Source: Armatimonadota bacterium
Lineage (GTDB): Bacteria > Sysuimicrobiota > Sysuimicrobiia > Sysuimicrobiales > Humicultoraceae
DNA: 64,000 nt
Direction: 5' to 3'
NCBI GenBank assembly: GCA_031459855.1
Contig: JAVKHP010000001.1
Coordinates: forward strand, 1,160,059 to 1,224,058
How positions within the stretch are numbered: the first letter of the stretch is position 1; each line of letters opens with the position of its first letter. Below the pieces are notes generated by a model. That model was given only the letters and a program-made list of their open reading frames with translations. It searched no databases and was not told where the DNA came from. Positions 1 through 10,717 of this stretch are shown piece by piece. Both the position numbers and the translations under genes were made by a program.

Positions 1-1
1 C

Positions 2-1234
2 AAGCGCGGGCTGGATCCCGGCGCGATCGACGCGGTGCTCGAGGCCGACCGCCGGCGCCGGGAGCTGCTGGCGCAGATCGAGACGCTGCGCGCCGAGCAG
101 AACCGCGCCTCGGCCGAGGTGCCGCGCCTGACGGGCGAGGCGCGCCAGGCGCGCATTGCGACGCTGCGGGACCTGGCCGAGCGGCTGCGGGCGCTGGAGC
201 CGGCCCTGGAGCGCGCCGAAGCCGACCTCGACCGCCTGCTGCGGGCCCTGCCCAACCAGCCCGACGACAGCGTGCCCGACGGGCTGGACGCCTCGGCCAA
301 CGTGGTGGTGCGCACCTGGGGCGAGCCGCCGCGGTTCGACTTCCCGCCGGCCGACCACGTCGACCTGGGCGCCCGCCTGGACATCCTGGACTTCGAGCGC
401 GGGGCCAGGGCGGCGGGCTCGCGTTTCTATTACCTGAAGGGCGACGGCGTGCTCCTGGAACTGGCGCTGGTGCGCCTCGCCGTGGACCTGCTGCTGGCCG
501 AGGGCTTCGTGGTGATGGAACCGCCCATGCTGGTGCGCACCGGTGTCATCACGGGGGCCTGGGGCGGGGTGACCTTCGACCCGCAGCAGACCTACAAGGT
601 GGAAACCGACGACCTGGCCCTGATCGGCACCAGCGAGCAGTCCCTGGCCGCCTACCACATGGACGAGATCCTGGACGGGGCCCGCCTGCCCCTGCGCTAC
701 GGAGGGCTGTCGTGGTGCTTCCGCCGGGAGGCGGGGTCCTACGGTCGCGACGTCCGCGGGCTGTACCGGGTCCATCAGTTCTTCAAGGTCGAAATGTTTT
801 CGTTCGCCCATCCCGCGCGCTCGGCGGACGAGCACGAGTACCTGGTCAGCCTGGAGGAACGCTACGTGCGCGCCCTGGGCCTGCCCCACCGCGTGGTGCT
901 GTTGTGCGGCGGCGACCTGGGGCTGGCCATGGCCAAGACCTACGACGTCGAGACGTGGATGCCCGGCCGCGGCGGGTGGGGTGAGACACACTCGTGCAGC
1001 AACGCCCACGACTTCCAGGCGCGCCGGCTGGGTATCAAGTACCGTGAGGGCCCGCGGGGGTCCGCGGAGTTCGTCCACACCCTGAACGGGACGCTGGTGG
1101 CGACCAGCCGGATGCTGATCGCGCTCCTGGAGAACTACCAGCAGGCCGACGGCTCGGTGCGCGTGCCGGAGGTCTTGCAGCCCTACCTCGGCGGTCGCAC
1201 CGTGCTTCGCCCCCCGTCCCCGGTCGCCCCGTGA
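2..1234 (+). CDS. serS: seryl-tRNA synthetase, 5' end cut by the window edge
   Basis: Cytoplasmic class II aminoacyl-tRNA synthetase that charges tRNA-Ser with serine. The reading frame is open from base 2 and already reads as SerS (KRGLDPGAIDAVLEADRR), so the true start lies upstream and about 15-20 residues are missing. Visible residues 10-90 form the long charged antiparallel coiled-coil arm that grips tRNA-Ser. TSEQS at about residue 210 belongs to the serine/ATP site. FRREAGSYGRDVRGLYRVHQ is motif 2, and GTLVATSRMLIALLENYQ near the C-terminus is motif 3 with the ATP-binding Arg. About 410 residues are visible, normal for the family once the missing start is added. The stop overlaps the next gene by 4 bases, so the two are probably translationally coupled. 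Identity is secure. Confidence 0.97.
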   Translation, partial: KRGLDPGAIDAVLEADRRRRELLAQIETLRAEQNRASAEVPRLTGEARQARIATLRDLAERLRALEPALERAEADLDRLLRALPNQPDDSVPDGLDASANVVVRTWGEPPRFDFPPADHVDLGARLDILDFERGARAAGSRFYYLKGDGVLLELALVRLAVDLLLAEGFVVMEPPMLVRTGVITGAWGGVTFDPQQTYKVETDDLALIGTSEQSLAAYHMDEILDGARLPLRYGGLSWCFRREAGSYGRDVRGLYRVHQFFKVEMFSFAHPARSADEHEYLVSLEERYVRALGLPHRVVLLCGGDLGLAMAKTYDVETWMPGRGGWGETHSCSNAHDFQARRLGIKYREGPRGSAEFVHTLNGTLVATSRMLIALLENYQQADGSVRVPEVLQPYLGGRTVLRPPSPVAP

Positions 1235-1509
1235 TCGCCCTGCTCGCCGGCGTGGCGCTGGTGGGCGGGTTCGTCCTGGCAGCGCGCGGCGGCCGGGGTA
1301 CGCCCGTCCGTTGGCTCGCGTGGGCGGGGGTCGCTGTGGGCGGCGCGGGCGCCTTCTACTGGGACCACCCGCCGTTCGTCTACCTGGCCGACCTGCTCGG
1401 GTACTACTACGCCCTGGTGATGCTGGTGGTCTTCTACGCCTCTGCGGGCGTGCTGGTGGGCGCTGTCTACCGGTACCTCGCGCGCTCCCCCGGCCCCCTG
1501 CGGCGCTAG
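1231..1509 (+). CDS. small three-helix membrane protein, unknown function
   Basis: 92-residue protein starting at a GTG that overlaps the serS stop (GTGA), an arrangement typical of coupled translation. Three hydrophobic stretches are visible, at about residues 1-18, 26-43 and 53-80, joined by short basic loops (AARGGRG, RYLARSPG). The middle loop has an aromatic-rich WDHPPFVYLADLLGYYY segment. No family is recognised. The chain is short and GC-rich open frames are common here, so it is called on its start overlap and clear membrane-protein composition. Confidence 0.55.
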   Translation: MIALLAGVALVGGFVLAARGGRGTPVRWLAWAGVAVGGAGAFYWDHPPFVYLADLLGYYYALVMLVVFYASAGVLVGAVYRYLARSPGPLRR

Positions 1510-1565
1510 GCGATGACGAGTACGCGGTCGAATCTGAGCTTGTTCTAGTACGAAGACACGGCATT

Positions 1566-1584
1566 CCACGCGGGGGCCGCGTGG
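1566..1584. terminator. perfect 8-bp GC hairpin after the serS pair
   Basis: CCACGCGG, loop GGG, CCGCGTGG lies about 55 bases after the membrane-protein stop and before the convergent helicase gene. There is no T-run, so it is only a possible terminator. Confidence 0.35.
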
Positions 1585-1718
1585 CACTTCTATGAGCTCT
1601 GCCGGACTGTCATCCAACTACACGGGCAAGCAAGCGCGTGATCGAGCGGATGCGCTGAGAGAAGATCGCGACCGAGACACCGGGAATTTAGAGAGTCCGT
1701 GTGTCTGCGCGTCTTCAG

Positions 1719-3920
1719 CTATGGACACTTGATCAACTGTAGCAACCCCGAGGCGTGGTTGCGTACTGCGCTCAGCGTCAGACGGTAAGCAGCCCGCATC
1801 ATGGCTGTGTACAAAATACGCCGGGCCCGCTCGAGCTGCTCCGGGTTGTAATCCCGTGATGGTAACCGGCGCTCAGTCACTCCGACGATAAACACCACCG
1901 GAAACTCGATGCCCTTTGCACTGAAAGTGGTGATGAGTTTCACGCTGGGCTCAAAGATATCGATGGATCTGCGACCGTCTGCCTTTTCGTAATGTTCAGA
2001 AGGGATTCCCCGGGCCTTGAGTTCCCGGGCCGCCCGGTTGAGCAACGCGCGTTCCTGGGCAAATACCGCGATGGCCGACGCCGGCGTACCTTCTTGAATG
2101 AGGGTAAAGATACGCTCGGCGATCTCCTTCAGTTCGGCGGTCTCGTCGTCGGCCAGCACCACCTCTGGCGGAGGACCCTCAAGCTCAATCGCCTCGGGCT
2201 CCACTAGGTCCTCGGCGAGGTTGCGGCGAAGCCCGGCCAGAAGCGGGGTCGCTGCCTTTACGATGGCGCGGGTGGTCCGGTAGCAGCGGCGCAGCACGGT
2301 CACGTGTCCGCCGGTTACCCGAAGACCAGTGTCCGCCCAGCGGAAGCTGGAGCGGTAGACGTTCTGGGCAGCGTCGCCCAGCACCATGAGGTTTCGGTCG
2401 GAGCCTTTCTGCACTCGCAACAGTACACGAAAGACCACTGGTAAAAGGTCCTGGGCCTCATCCACCACGACGGCGTCGTAAAGTGGCCAGTCCGGGTGAG
2501 ATGCCTGCAGGGATTGCAATAGATGGAGCGGCAGCCACTCCCACAACGCTCGTCCTTCTCGCGCGGCCTGCGCCTCAAATCGTTTGAACAGCCGCCATAG
2601 GTAGCGCCGCTCGTCCGGCAAGAGGGGAACGCCCCGCCCCAAGCGCTGGGTCTGCTCAGGGTCAACGTAAGCTGCCTCGCCAGGCACTGCTCGGCCGTAC
2701 ATGACCTCGGCGAACTCTTCAAGAATATAATAATTTTCCAGCCGCGCCACGCGCTGGGTCGGCGGAGGCAAGGCAGGATCCTCCCGCAGCGCTTGAAGCA
2801 TCGAGACAAATTCGTTGCGGCCTGCGAGATTGGGCCTGGGACCGACAAGGTAGCGACTCTGGAGTTCGCTAAGCCACTGGTAGGCCGTCTTGACGGTCAC
2901 GCCCAAATCCTCGGGGAGGTTGCCGAGAGTATCCTTGAGCATCTGGTAAGCGGAGTCCCTCAGCACCCGGTTGTAGCACAGGAAGAGGATGCGAAGCGAT
3001 CTTGGCGCTCCCATAAGCAAATGTTCTATCCGCCGGATTCCCACTACAGTCTTGCCTGTGCCGGCTGCCCCCTTCACGATAATGAGGCCCGCATCTTCCC
3101 GCTCAATAAGACGACGCTGCTCGTCACTCACCTGTGACAGGAACTTATGGAGAGGCAGGCGCAGGTAACCCGAGAGCTGTTCGACGGATAGCACTGTGAG
3201 GCCGGCAGCTGGTCCCACTTCATCTGAAGGCAGCGCTTCGTTCGTACGCCCCACGGCGGGCAACGGAACGGGAATCGGAGCCGATGGGAGACGGCCCTGG
3301 TAAAGGGTCTCCAAGGCATCGGCCACTGGCTCCTCGAGACCCACTTCCACGAGGGGCGTCCGGCTGGAGGCCTCCAGGACCGCCGGGATGAGTTCCACGG
3401 GAACGCCATGGTAACGCAAGTCGTTCTCCGTAAGGTACTCGCCATAAGTGCCTGGTCGAGCTCCTTGCCGCCGCCAGGGAGAGTCGCGACGGGCGCCGAC
3501 CAGTGGGGAAGAGACACGGGCCGGATCGGGAGCGCTCGGACGTTCCGGCTGCGCGGGGCCTGCCGTAATCTCCTGGACGACTTGTTCGTGGCTGATATCT
3601 CTGTCGTACTTCTCAGCCCACTTGTTAACGGAGTGATCGCCTAGGGTGAGCAGCAGGGAATCGCCCGGACGCCCGTCCACGGGCAGGTCAATGAGACGGT
3701 CCGACCTTGACACGCGAGTATGGAAGATCCGGTGCTTTGGGTTGTGGAGTGGGCTGCGCTGCAAGGTGGTGTAGTCCGTCAGCAGGCCCCGTAACACCCG
3801 ATCCACCGCTCCACGCCTGCGAGGCTTGTCGGTCAGGTAGCGTTGCAGGGCGCGGTGGAACCGCTTGGTAAGCAGCAGCCTGTCAAAGCGCATTGGAGAG
3901 GAAGCAGGCGGCTTGGTCAT
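1719..3920 (-). CDS. UvrD/Rep-like superfamily 1 helicase with RelE/ParE-like N-terminal domain
   Basis: 733 residues. The helicase core carries the full SF1 motif series: Walker A GAAGTGKT (about residue 285), Walker B VVVDEAQDL, motif III LMVLGDAAQNVY, motif IV RRCYRTTRAI, motif V TTFSAKGIEFPVVFIVG and motif VI RRILYTAMMRAAYRL. It should be an ATP-driven 3'-5' translocase acting on DNA. The first ~110 residues (LLLTKRFHRALQRYL, then RIFHTRVSRSDRLIDLP and LLTLGDHSVNKWAEKYD) resemble the RelE/ParE toxin fold found at the N-terminus of a subgroup of such helicases. A linker of about 150 residues without recognised motifs follows. Base composition is visibly less GC-rich than flanking genes, suggesting transfer. 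It runs in the same direction as the DUF488/dual-OB cassette upstream, separated by about 290 bases. Confidence 0.9.
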   Translation of the reverse strand: MTKPPASSPMRFDRLLLTKRFHRALQRYLTDKPRRRGAVDRVLRGLLTDYTTLQRSPLHNPKHRIFHTRVSRSDRLIDLPVDGRPGDSLLLTLGDHSVNKWAEKYDRDISHEQVVQEITAGPAQPERPSAPDPARVSSPLVGARRDSPWRRQGARPGTYGEYLTENDLRYHGVPVELIPAVLEASSRTPLVEVGLEEPVADALETLYQGRLPSAPIPVPLPAVGRTNEALPSDEVGPAAGLTVLSVEQLSGYLRLPLHKFLSQVSDEQRRLIEREDAGLIIVKGAAGTGKTVVGIRRIEHLLMGAPRSLRILFLCYNRVLRDSAYQMLKDTLGNLPEDLGVTVKTAYQWLSELQSRYLVGPRPNLAGRNEFVSMLQALREDPALPPPTQRVARLENYYILEEFAEVMYGRAVPGEAAYVDPEQTQRLGRGVPLLPDERRYLWRLFKRFEAQAAREGRALWEWLPLHLLQSLQASHPDWPLYDAVVVDEAQDLLPVVFRVLLRVQKGSDRNLMVLGDAAQNVYRSSFRWADTGLRVTGGHVTVLRRCYRTTRAIVKAATPLLAGLRRNLAEDLVEPEAIELEGPPPEVVLADDETAELKEIAERIFTLIQEGTPASAIAVFAQERALLNRAARELKARGIPSEHYEKADGRRSIDIFEPSVKLITTFSAKGIEFPVVFIVGVTERRLPSRDYNPEQLERARRILYTAMMRAAYRLTLSAVRNHASGLLQLIKCP

Positions 3921-4206
3921 CGATCCCCGCTACCGACGTGGTCTTGAACATCTTGAGTGGCGTACGATTTCCGTCGGGAAAGCGTGTGAGCAACTTCTAA
4001 AAGGGGAATCTAGCCATCGGCCCTCGGGGCATCGGCCAGCTGCGGGGCCAGAAGCGCCTCGCGGCTCTAATGAGCGTAAGCGGGCGCTGCTCCTGCAAGC
4101 GAATAGTCTAAGATGTGGGTGGTTGGGCGATGGCTGAAATAGCAAACACGGTACTCGAACTTGAAACCTTAGACCCGCATGTAACGAATTCACTGCTCCA
4201 TTTGGA

Positions 4207-4637
4207 CTACAGGTGAACGATATCAACATCCTTCCACCTGTCTCTTAGGTACTCTGCAACTAGGCGACGATGGCAACGTTCAGGCTTGTGTTCGCTGCAA
4301 AGAAGACAAGCGTCCTCGAGTACCGGGCGCGGGAGGGTTTCCTCAATCCTGCGGTCGTGCATCAACTGAAGGAACCGTTGTTCATAGAGAGCCCAGTCGA
4401 TGCGTCGCTTCTTGTACGCATGGAAAATCTCTTGAGTCGGTGCTAGTTCCGATCTGTGCTCATAACCTATTCCGCAAATGACTCTCAAGAAATACTCCAA
4501 ATCTCCCTTTTTTGCGAATCCTGCGAGCTGGGAAGCATTGTTTAACCGCACGTCAACAACTTTCTTAACGCCCGCCCGCGTCAATCGCGAGAAAAACGAC
4601 TCGGCCGTCGTTCTCGTGAACCCGATTGTGTAGAGCT

Positions 4638-4641
<4 letters not shown>
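4207..4641 (-). CDS. DUF488 family protein (short copy)
   Basis: 144-residue DUF488 protein. It begins with the family signature (K-L-Y-T-I-G-F-T), continues with VVDVRLNN near residue 30 and ends with the Cys-rich CLLCSEHKPERCHRR motif at about residues 110-125, where Cys and His-Arg residues are conserved in the family. The biochemical role of DUF488 is not settled; members are small cytosolic proteins often found in accessory islands. The start overlaps the stop of the next DUF488 gene (ATGA), so the two form an operon. It is a divergent paralog of its neighbour, not a recent duplicate: matching is confined to the signature ends. Base composition is lower in GC than the chromosome around it. 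Confidence 0.88.
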
Positions 4642-6783
<2,142 letters not shown>

Positions 6784-8154
6784 ATGTCGGAGGAAGTGAG
6801 CCGGAGAGAGTTCCTGAAGTCCCTGGGCGTGACCGTAGGGGCCGCGGCGGTCGGCGGCCTCGCCGGGCAGGCCCTCCAGCCGGCGCCGGTCGAGGCGCAG
6901 GCACCACCGCGCGGGCGCATCCCCGACACGCCCTACAAGACCGGGCACATGACGTTCCTCTCGGGCCCAGCCGCGGTGCTCGGTGAGCAGTCGCGCAAGG
7001 GCCACCTGCTCGCCGCCGAGGAGATCAACGCCAGGGGCGGGTTGCTCGGCAAGCGCAAGATCGAGACGATCTTCGCCGACGAGGCCGCCGGCACCGACGC
7101 CAACGTGAAGGAACTCAAGCGGATGAAGCTGGAGGCGAAGATCGACTGCTTCACGGGCGTCATCTCCAGCGGCAACACCCCGGCCCTGGGACCCGTCGCC
7201 GAGGACCTGAAGGTGCTGACGCTCTTCACCGACGGCTGCACCGACTTCCTGTTCGACAAGGCGGTGCCCAACCCGAAGTACATCTTTCGCCTCACCAACA
7301 TCCAGTCGGCTGACGGGGTGATGTGCGCCCTCGCGGTCGCCCAGGCCTGGCCCGAGGTGCGCAAGATCGCCCACATCCACCCCGACTACTCGTACGGGCG
7401 CAACGCCTTCGACCACTTCACGGTGGCGATCCAGAAGCTGCTGCCGGGTACCGAGGTCGTCTCCGAGGCCTGGCCGAAGCTCGGCACCACCGACTTCACG
7501 GCCCACATCACCAAGACCCTGTCGGCCAAGCCCGACCTGCTGGTTTCAGCGGTCTGGGGCGGCGACTACATCGCCTTCTACAAGCAGGCGCTGGGCTACG
7601 GGCTCTTCAAACAGATGAAGTTCGCCAGCACCATCGCCTTCGGCGTGGCGCCGCACGCCATCGGGAAGGACCACCCGGAGGGCATCGTGGCCGGTGTGCA
7701 CGCCAACTACTACTGGACGTTCCCCCCGGGCAACAAGTGGCCGCTCAACAACCTGTTCGTGCGCAAGTTCTTCAACCGGTGGAAGGAGTACCCCAACTTC
7801 GAGGCCGAGGGCGCCTACGTGGCGCTGTACATGCTGAAGGAGGCCGTCGAGAAGGCCAACCGCCTGGTGGGCGGGTGGCCCGACGACGAGGCGATCATCG
7901 CCATGCTCGAGGGCATGATGTACCCCGGCCCGGCCGGGTACTACTACATCCGCCCCGACAACCACCAAGCTTATAAGGACGCCATGACGGGGTTCGCCAA
8001 GAACGACCCCAACTACCCGTTCCTCATCCTCGACCCGAGCACGGTCATCACCGTGCCGATCCGCAACATCACCGCGCCGCCGGGCTACCCGCGGGGCGAG
8101 CCCACCACCACGTACAAGTGGATTCAGGAGACCTGGCCGCGCGTGCGTGGGTGA
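6784..8154 (+). CDS. branched-chain amino-acid-type ABC substrate-binding protein (Tat-exported)
   Basis: 456 residues from ATG 6784, chosen because GGGAGGGGAG sits just upstream and because it places the twin-arginine signal SRREFLKSLG at residues 6-15, followed by a hydrophobic Ala/Gly-rich stretch ending near VEAQA. The mature protein reads as a LivJ/AmiC-like type I periplasmic-binding fold: GPAAVLGEQSRKGHLLAAEE (binding of solute between two lobes), IETIFADEAAG, GVISSGNTPALGPVAEDL, IHPDYSYGRNA. It would capture an amino acid, amide or aromatic acid outside the membrane. No permease or ATPase genes adjoin it. The LivFGMH set at 21-24.7 kb lacks its own binding protein and could be the partner, which is inference. 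Confidence 0.93.
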   Translation: MSEEVSRREFLKSLGVTVGAAAVGGLAGQALQPAPVEAQAPPRGRIPDTPYKTGHMTFLSGPAAVLGEQSRKGHLLAAEEINARGGLLGKRKIETIFADEAAGTDANVKELKRMKLEAKIDCFTGVISSGNTPALGPVAEDLKVLTLFTDGCTDFLFDKAVPNPKYIFRLTNIQSADGVMCALAVAQAWPEVRKIAHIHPDYSYGRNAFDHFTVAIQKLLPGTEVVSEAWPKLGTTDFTAHITKTLSAKPDLLVSAVWGGDYIAFYKQALGYGLFKQMKFASTIAFGVAPHAIGKDHPEGIVAGVHANYYWTFPPGNKWPLNNLFVRKFFNRWKEYPNFEAEGAYVALYMLKEAVEKANRLVGGWPDDEAIIAMLEGMMYPGPAGYYYIRPDNHQAYKDAMTGFAKNDPNYPFLILDPSTVITVPIRNITAPPGYPRGEPTTTYKWIQETWPRVRG

Positions 8155-8173
8155 GGGCGGCAGGGCTGCGTGC

Positions 8174-8204
8174 GGGGGCAGCGCCCCGTCGGGGCGCTGC
8201 CCCC
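8174..8204 (+). terminator. perfect 14-bp GC hairpin after the binding-protein gene
   Basis: A 14-base stem GGGGGCAGCGCCCC pairs exactly with its complement around a 3-base loop (GTC), starting 20 bases after the stop at 8154. It is followed by GTGTCC and has no T-run, so it is an unusual rho-independent-like stem. A hairpin of identical architecture follows the cold-shock gene at 60970-61000. Confidence 0.7.
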
Positions 8205-8335
8205 GTGTCCGTACGCCGTACCGCCATCACGTGCAGGCCCCTGCGACACCCCAGGACCCGCGCCACCCGACGCGCTCCACCACCCTCGTGACGGGCACAC
8301 TCGCAGGCGGCGTTCTCTGGCGCGCGCGCCGCCGG

Positions 8336-10717
8336 ATGCGCTGGCGGATGCGTTGCCTCGTCGCCCTCACCCTGCTGCTGGCTGCGGGTGTGGGCCCCGT
8401 GCAGGCGGGCCACGAGCTCGCCTACTCGCCGGCGTTCTACCCGCACGAGATCCACATCGAGCCTGCAGGCGCCGATGCCGCCGCGCGGCTGCGGCGTGGC
8501 GAGCTGCACGCGCTCGTGGGCCTCGACCCGTTCGCGCCGGGCCCGCTGCCAACCGACGTGGCGGCGGTCGCGTCGCTGGGCGCCTATGTGGTGGTCGTCG
8601 CCGACGGCCCAACGCTGGCTGGCGCTTCGCGCGACGCCCGCTGCCGCGCGCTGGAGGGCGCGCTGCGCGCGCTGGCCCGCGCGCCCCGCTTCCACGTCCA
8701 CCCGTATCCCGTGACCCCGTTCCACGAGGACTACCTGTACCACGCCGACCTTGCCCGGGCCGCGCGGGTGCGGTACGCGGCGGCTGGTGGAGACGCCCGT
8801 GCGCCGCGCCTGCGCGCGCGGGACGCGCGGGCGGCCGCGCTGCTCGAGGGTGCTGGTGTGGCAGCTCTCCGCCAGGTTGAGACGGCACCGGCCCGCGGGG
8901 GCACAGGAACAGCACGCGGCACCCCGGGGCCTCCTGGGGCGGCTGTTCGGACCCCCTGGGACGTGACGGTCGAGGTGGTGCCGATCGAGCAGCTGCTCGC
9001 CCGGTGGGCGACGCGGCCGGACGGCGGCCAAGGGCCGCCGTGGGTGCGGGAAGGCTGGTTCCACGCGGTGCTGGTCCTGCGCGGCCATCTGACCGACGCC
9101 GAAGGCCAGGCCGTCGACGCTCTGGTGGCGCGCCGTGCGACAGGTACACCGCGCCGGCTGGAGGAGCGCGTGGCGCTGGAGCGCGAGGTCCCGGCGCGCC
9201 TGGCCGAGGCCTGCCGCGCGGCGGTCGCCGGGTACGTGCTACGCCGCGAGCCCTACACCACCGAGTTCACCGCCGGCGTCGAGAACGTGGCGTTCGATGC
9301 CCACGCGGGGCTGAACGCTCCGATCTTCATCCGCACGGTGAAGCTCAAGGACTTCCCCTGGAACGGCGTGTTGCGCCTGGCCGTCGCGGGCGTGCCGCAG
9401 GCGCCGTGGAACCCGCTGGGCGGCTTCACCGATCCCTTCGGCCGCCTGCTGTGGGCCGCGGTCGGTGATCCGGCGCTGCTCACGGCGCCCTACGGTGCCG
9501 GCATGGTGCCCAACCGCGTCGTGCCGCGATCGGCGCCCCCGCCGGGGATCGCGGACCGCCTGCGTCGGTGGGTGGCCCAGCTGGCAGGCGGTACCGTCCT
9601 CTTGCCCCGTGATACCCTGGCGCCTGACGCCAGCGGCCGGTGGCGTCCGGTGGGTTGGCGCGCGGCGGCGCAGGCCCGCGTGGTATATACGGTACGTACC
9701 TCGGCGTTCCACGATGGCACGATGATGACCGCGGCCGATGTGCTGTACCCCTACCTCCTGGCGTTCCGGTGGGGCGCGGCCGGCCCGGCCCACGACCCGC
9801 GCCTGGCAGAGGCCACGGCGCTGGTGCGGGCGCACCTGGCCGGGGTGCGCGTGGCGCGCATCGAGGAGACGACGCTCGTTCTGGGCGACCTGCGGCTGCG
9901 GTGGCGCGACCCGGTCGTCGAGGTCTACCTGCGCGGCAACCTGCCCAATGCGCACTACCTCGCGGCCCTGGCACCGCCGTGGAGCACCGTTCCCTGGCAC
10001 CTCATGTACGTGATGGAGGAAGCCGTCCGCCGCGGCCTGGCGGCCTGGTCGGTCGACGAGGCGCGCCGGGACGGGGTGCCACCGCTGGACCTGGTGCGCG
10101 ACCCTGCGCTCCTCTCGCGCCTGCGCGCGCTCGTCGCCGAGTTCGAAGCCCGTGCCGCCATTCCCCCGGGGCTCGAGGCGTACGTGACGCCGCAGGAGGC
10201 ACGGCTGCGCTGGCGGGCGCTGGGGCGCTTCGCCGCCCGCACCGGCCATCTGCTGGTGACCGCCGGTCCCTACCGACTCGCACGCTGGGACGGGCAGCGT
10301 GCCACGCTGGCGGTGTTCCGCGACCTCACCTACCCGTTGGTGATCGGCGCCTTCGACCGTTATGCGCTTCCCCGGCCCGCGCACGTCGTCGCCCTGCGGG
10401 TCGCAGACGGCCAGCTGCGCGTGCGGATCGAGGTCGAGCTCAAGGAGCGCGTGCAACGCGACTACCAGGTCACGCGCGAGGCGCTGCGCGACGACATGCT
10501 GCAGGGGACGCCCCGCGTGCGGCCGGTCTGCCGCTTCATCGTCGTTGACCCCGCCGGACGCGTGCTGCAGGTCGGGGAGGCGGCCTACGCCGGCGGCGGC
10601 GAGTTCGCTGCGCCGCTGCGGACGTCCGGGCCGGCCACGGTGCTGGTCGCCGCATACCAGGACGAGAACTTCGCAGCACCGCAGATCCACACGCTGGCAC
10701 TGCCGGGCACGCGATGA
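8336..10717 (+). CDS. large exported protein with family-5 solute-binding-like core
   Basis: About 793 residues from ATG 8336 (a second ATG at 8348 is equally good; an in-frame GTG lies at 8288). RMRCLVALTLLLAAGVGPVQA is a clear Sec signal with cleavage expected after VQA-G. The central part contains YTVRTSAFHDGTMMTAADV, close to the FHDG...TAxDV signature of oligopeptide/dipeptide-binding proteins (SBP_bac_5), and TGHLLVTAGPYRLARWDGQR near residue 640 fits the same fold. The N-terminal 250 residues and the C-terminal beta-rich 120 residues are not recognised. No transporter genes flank it. It is followed, with a 4-base overlap, by the CopC-CopD gene, so it is probably co-translated and may work in the same cell-surface or metal-related process. 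Confidence 0.72.
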   Translation: MRWRMRCLVALTLLLAAGVGPVQAGHELAYSPAFYPHEIHIEPAGADAAARLRRGELHALVGLDPFAPGPLPTDVAAVASLGAYVVVVADGPTLAGASRDARCRALEGALRALARAPRFHVHPYPVTPFHEDYLYHADLARAARVRYAAAGGDARAPRLRARDARAAALLEGAGVAALRQVETAPARGGTGTARGTPGPPGAAVRTPWDVTVEVVPIEQLLARWATRPDGGQGPPWVREGWFHAVLVLRGHLTDAEGQAVDALVARRATGTPRRLEERVALEREVPARLAEACRAAVAGYVLRREPYTTEFTAGVENVAFDAHAGLNAPIFIRTVKLKDFPWNGVLRLAVAGVPQAPWNPLGGFTDPFGRLLWAAVGDPALLTAPYGAGMVPNRVVPRSAPPPGIADRLRRWVAQLAGGTVLLPRDTLAPDASGRWRPVGWRAAAQARVVYTVRTSAFHDGTMMTAADVLYPYLLAFRWGAAGPAHDPRLAEATALVRAHLAGVRVARIEETTLVLGDLRLRWRDPVVEVYLRGNLPNAHYLAALAPPWSTVPWHLMYVMEEAVRRGLAAWSVDEARRDGVPPLDLVRDPALLSRLRALVAEFEARAAIPPGLEAYVTPQEARLRWRALGRFAARTGHLLVTAGPYRLARWDGQRATLAVFRDLTYPLVIGAFDRYALPRPAHVVALRVADGQLRVRIEVELKERVQRDYQVTREALRDDMLQGTPRVRPVCRFIVVDPAGRVLQVGEAAYAGGGEFAAPLRTSGPATVLVAAYQDENFAAPQIHTLALPGTR

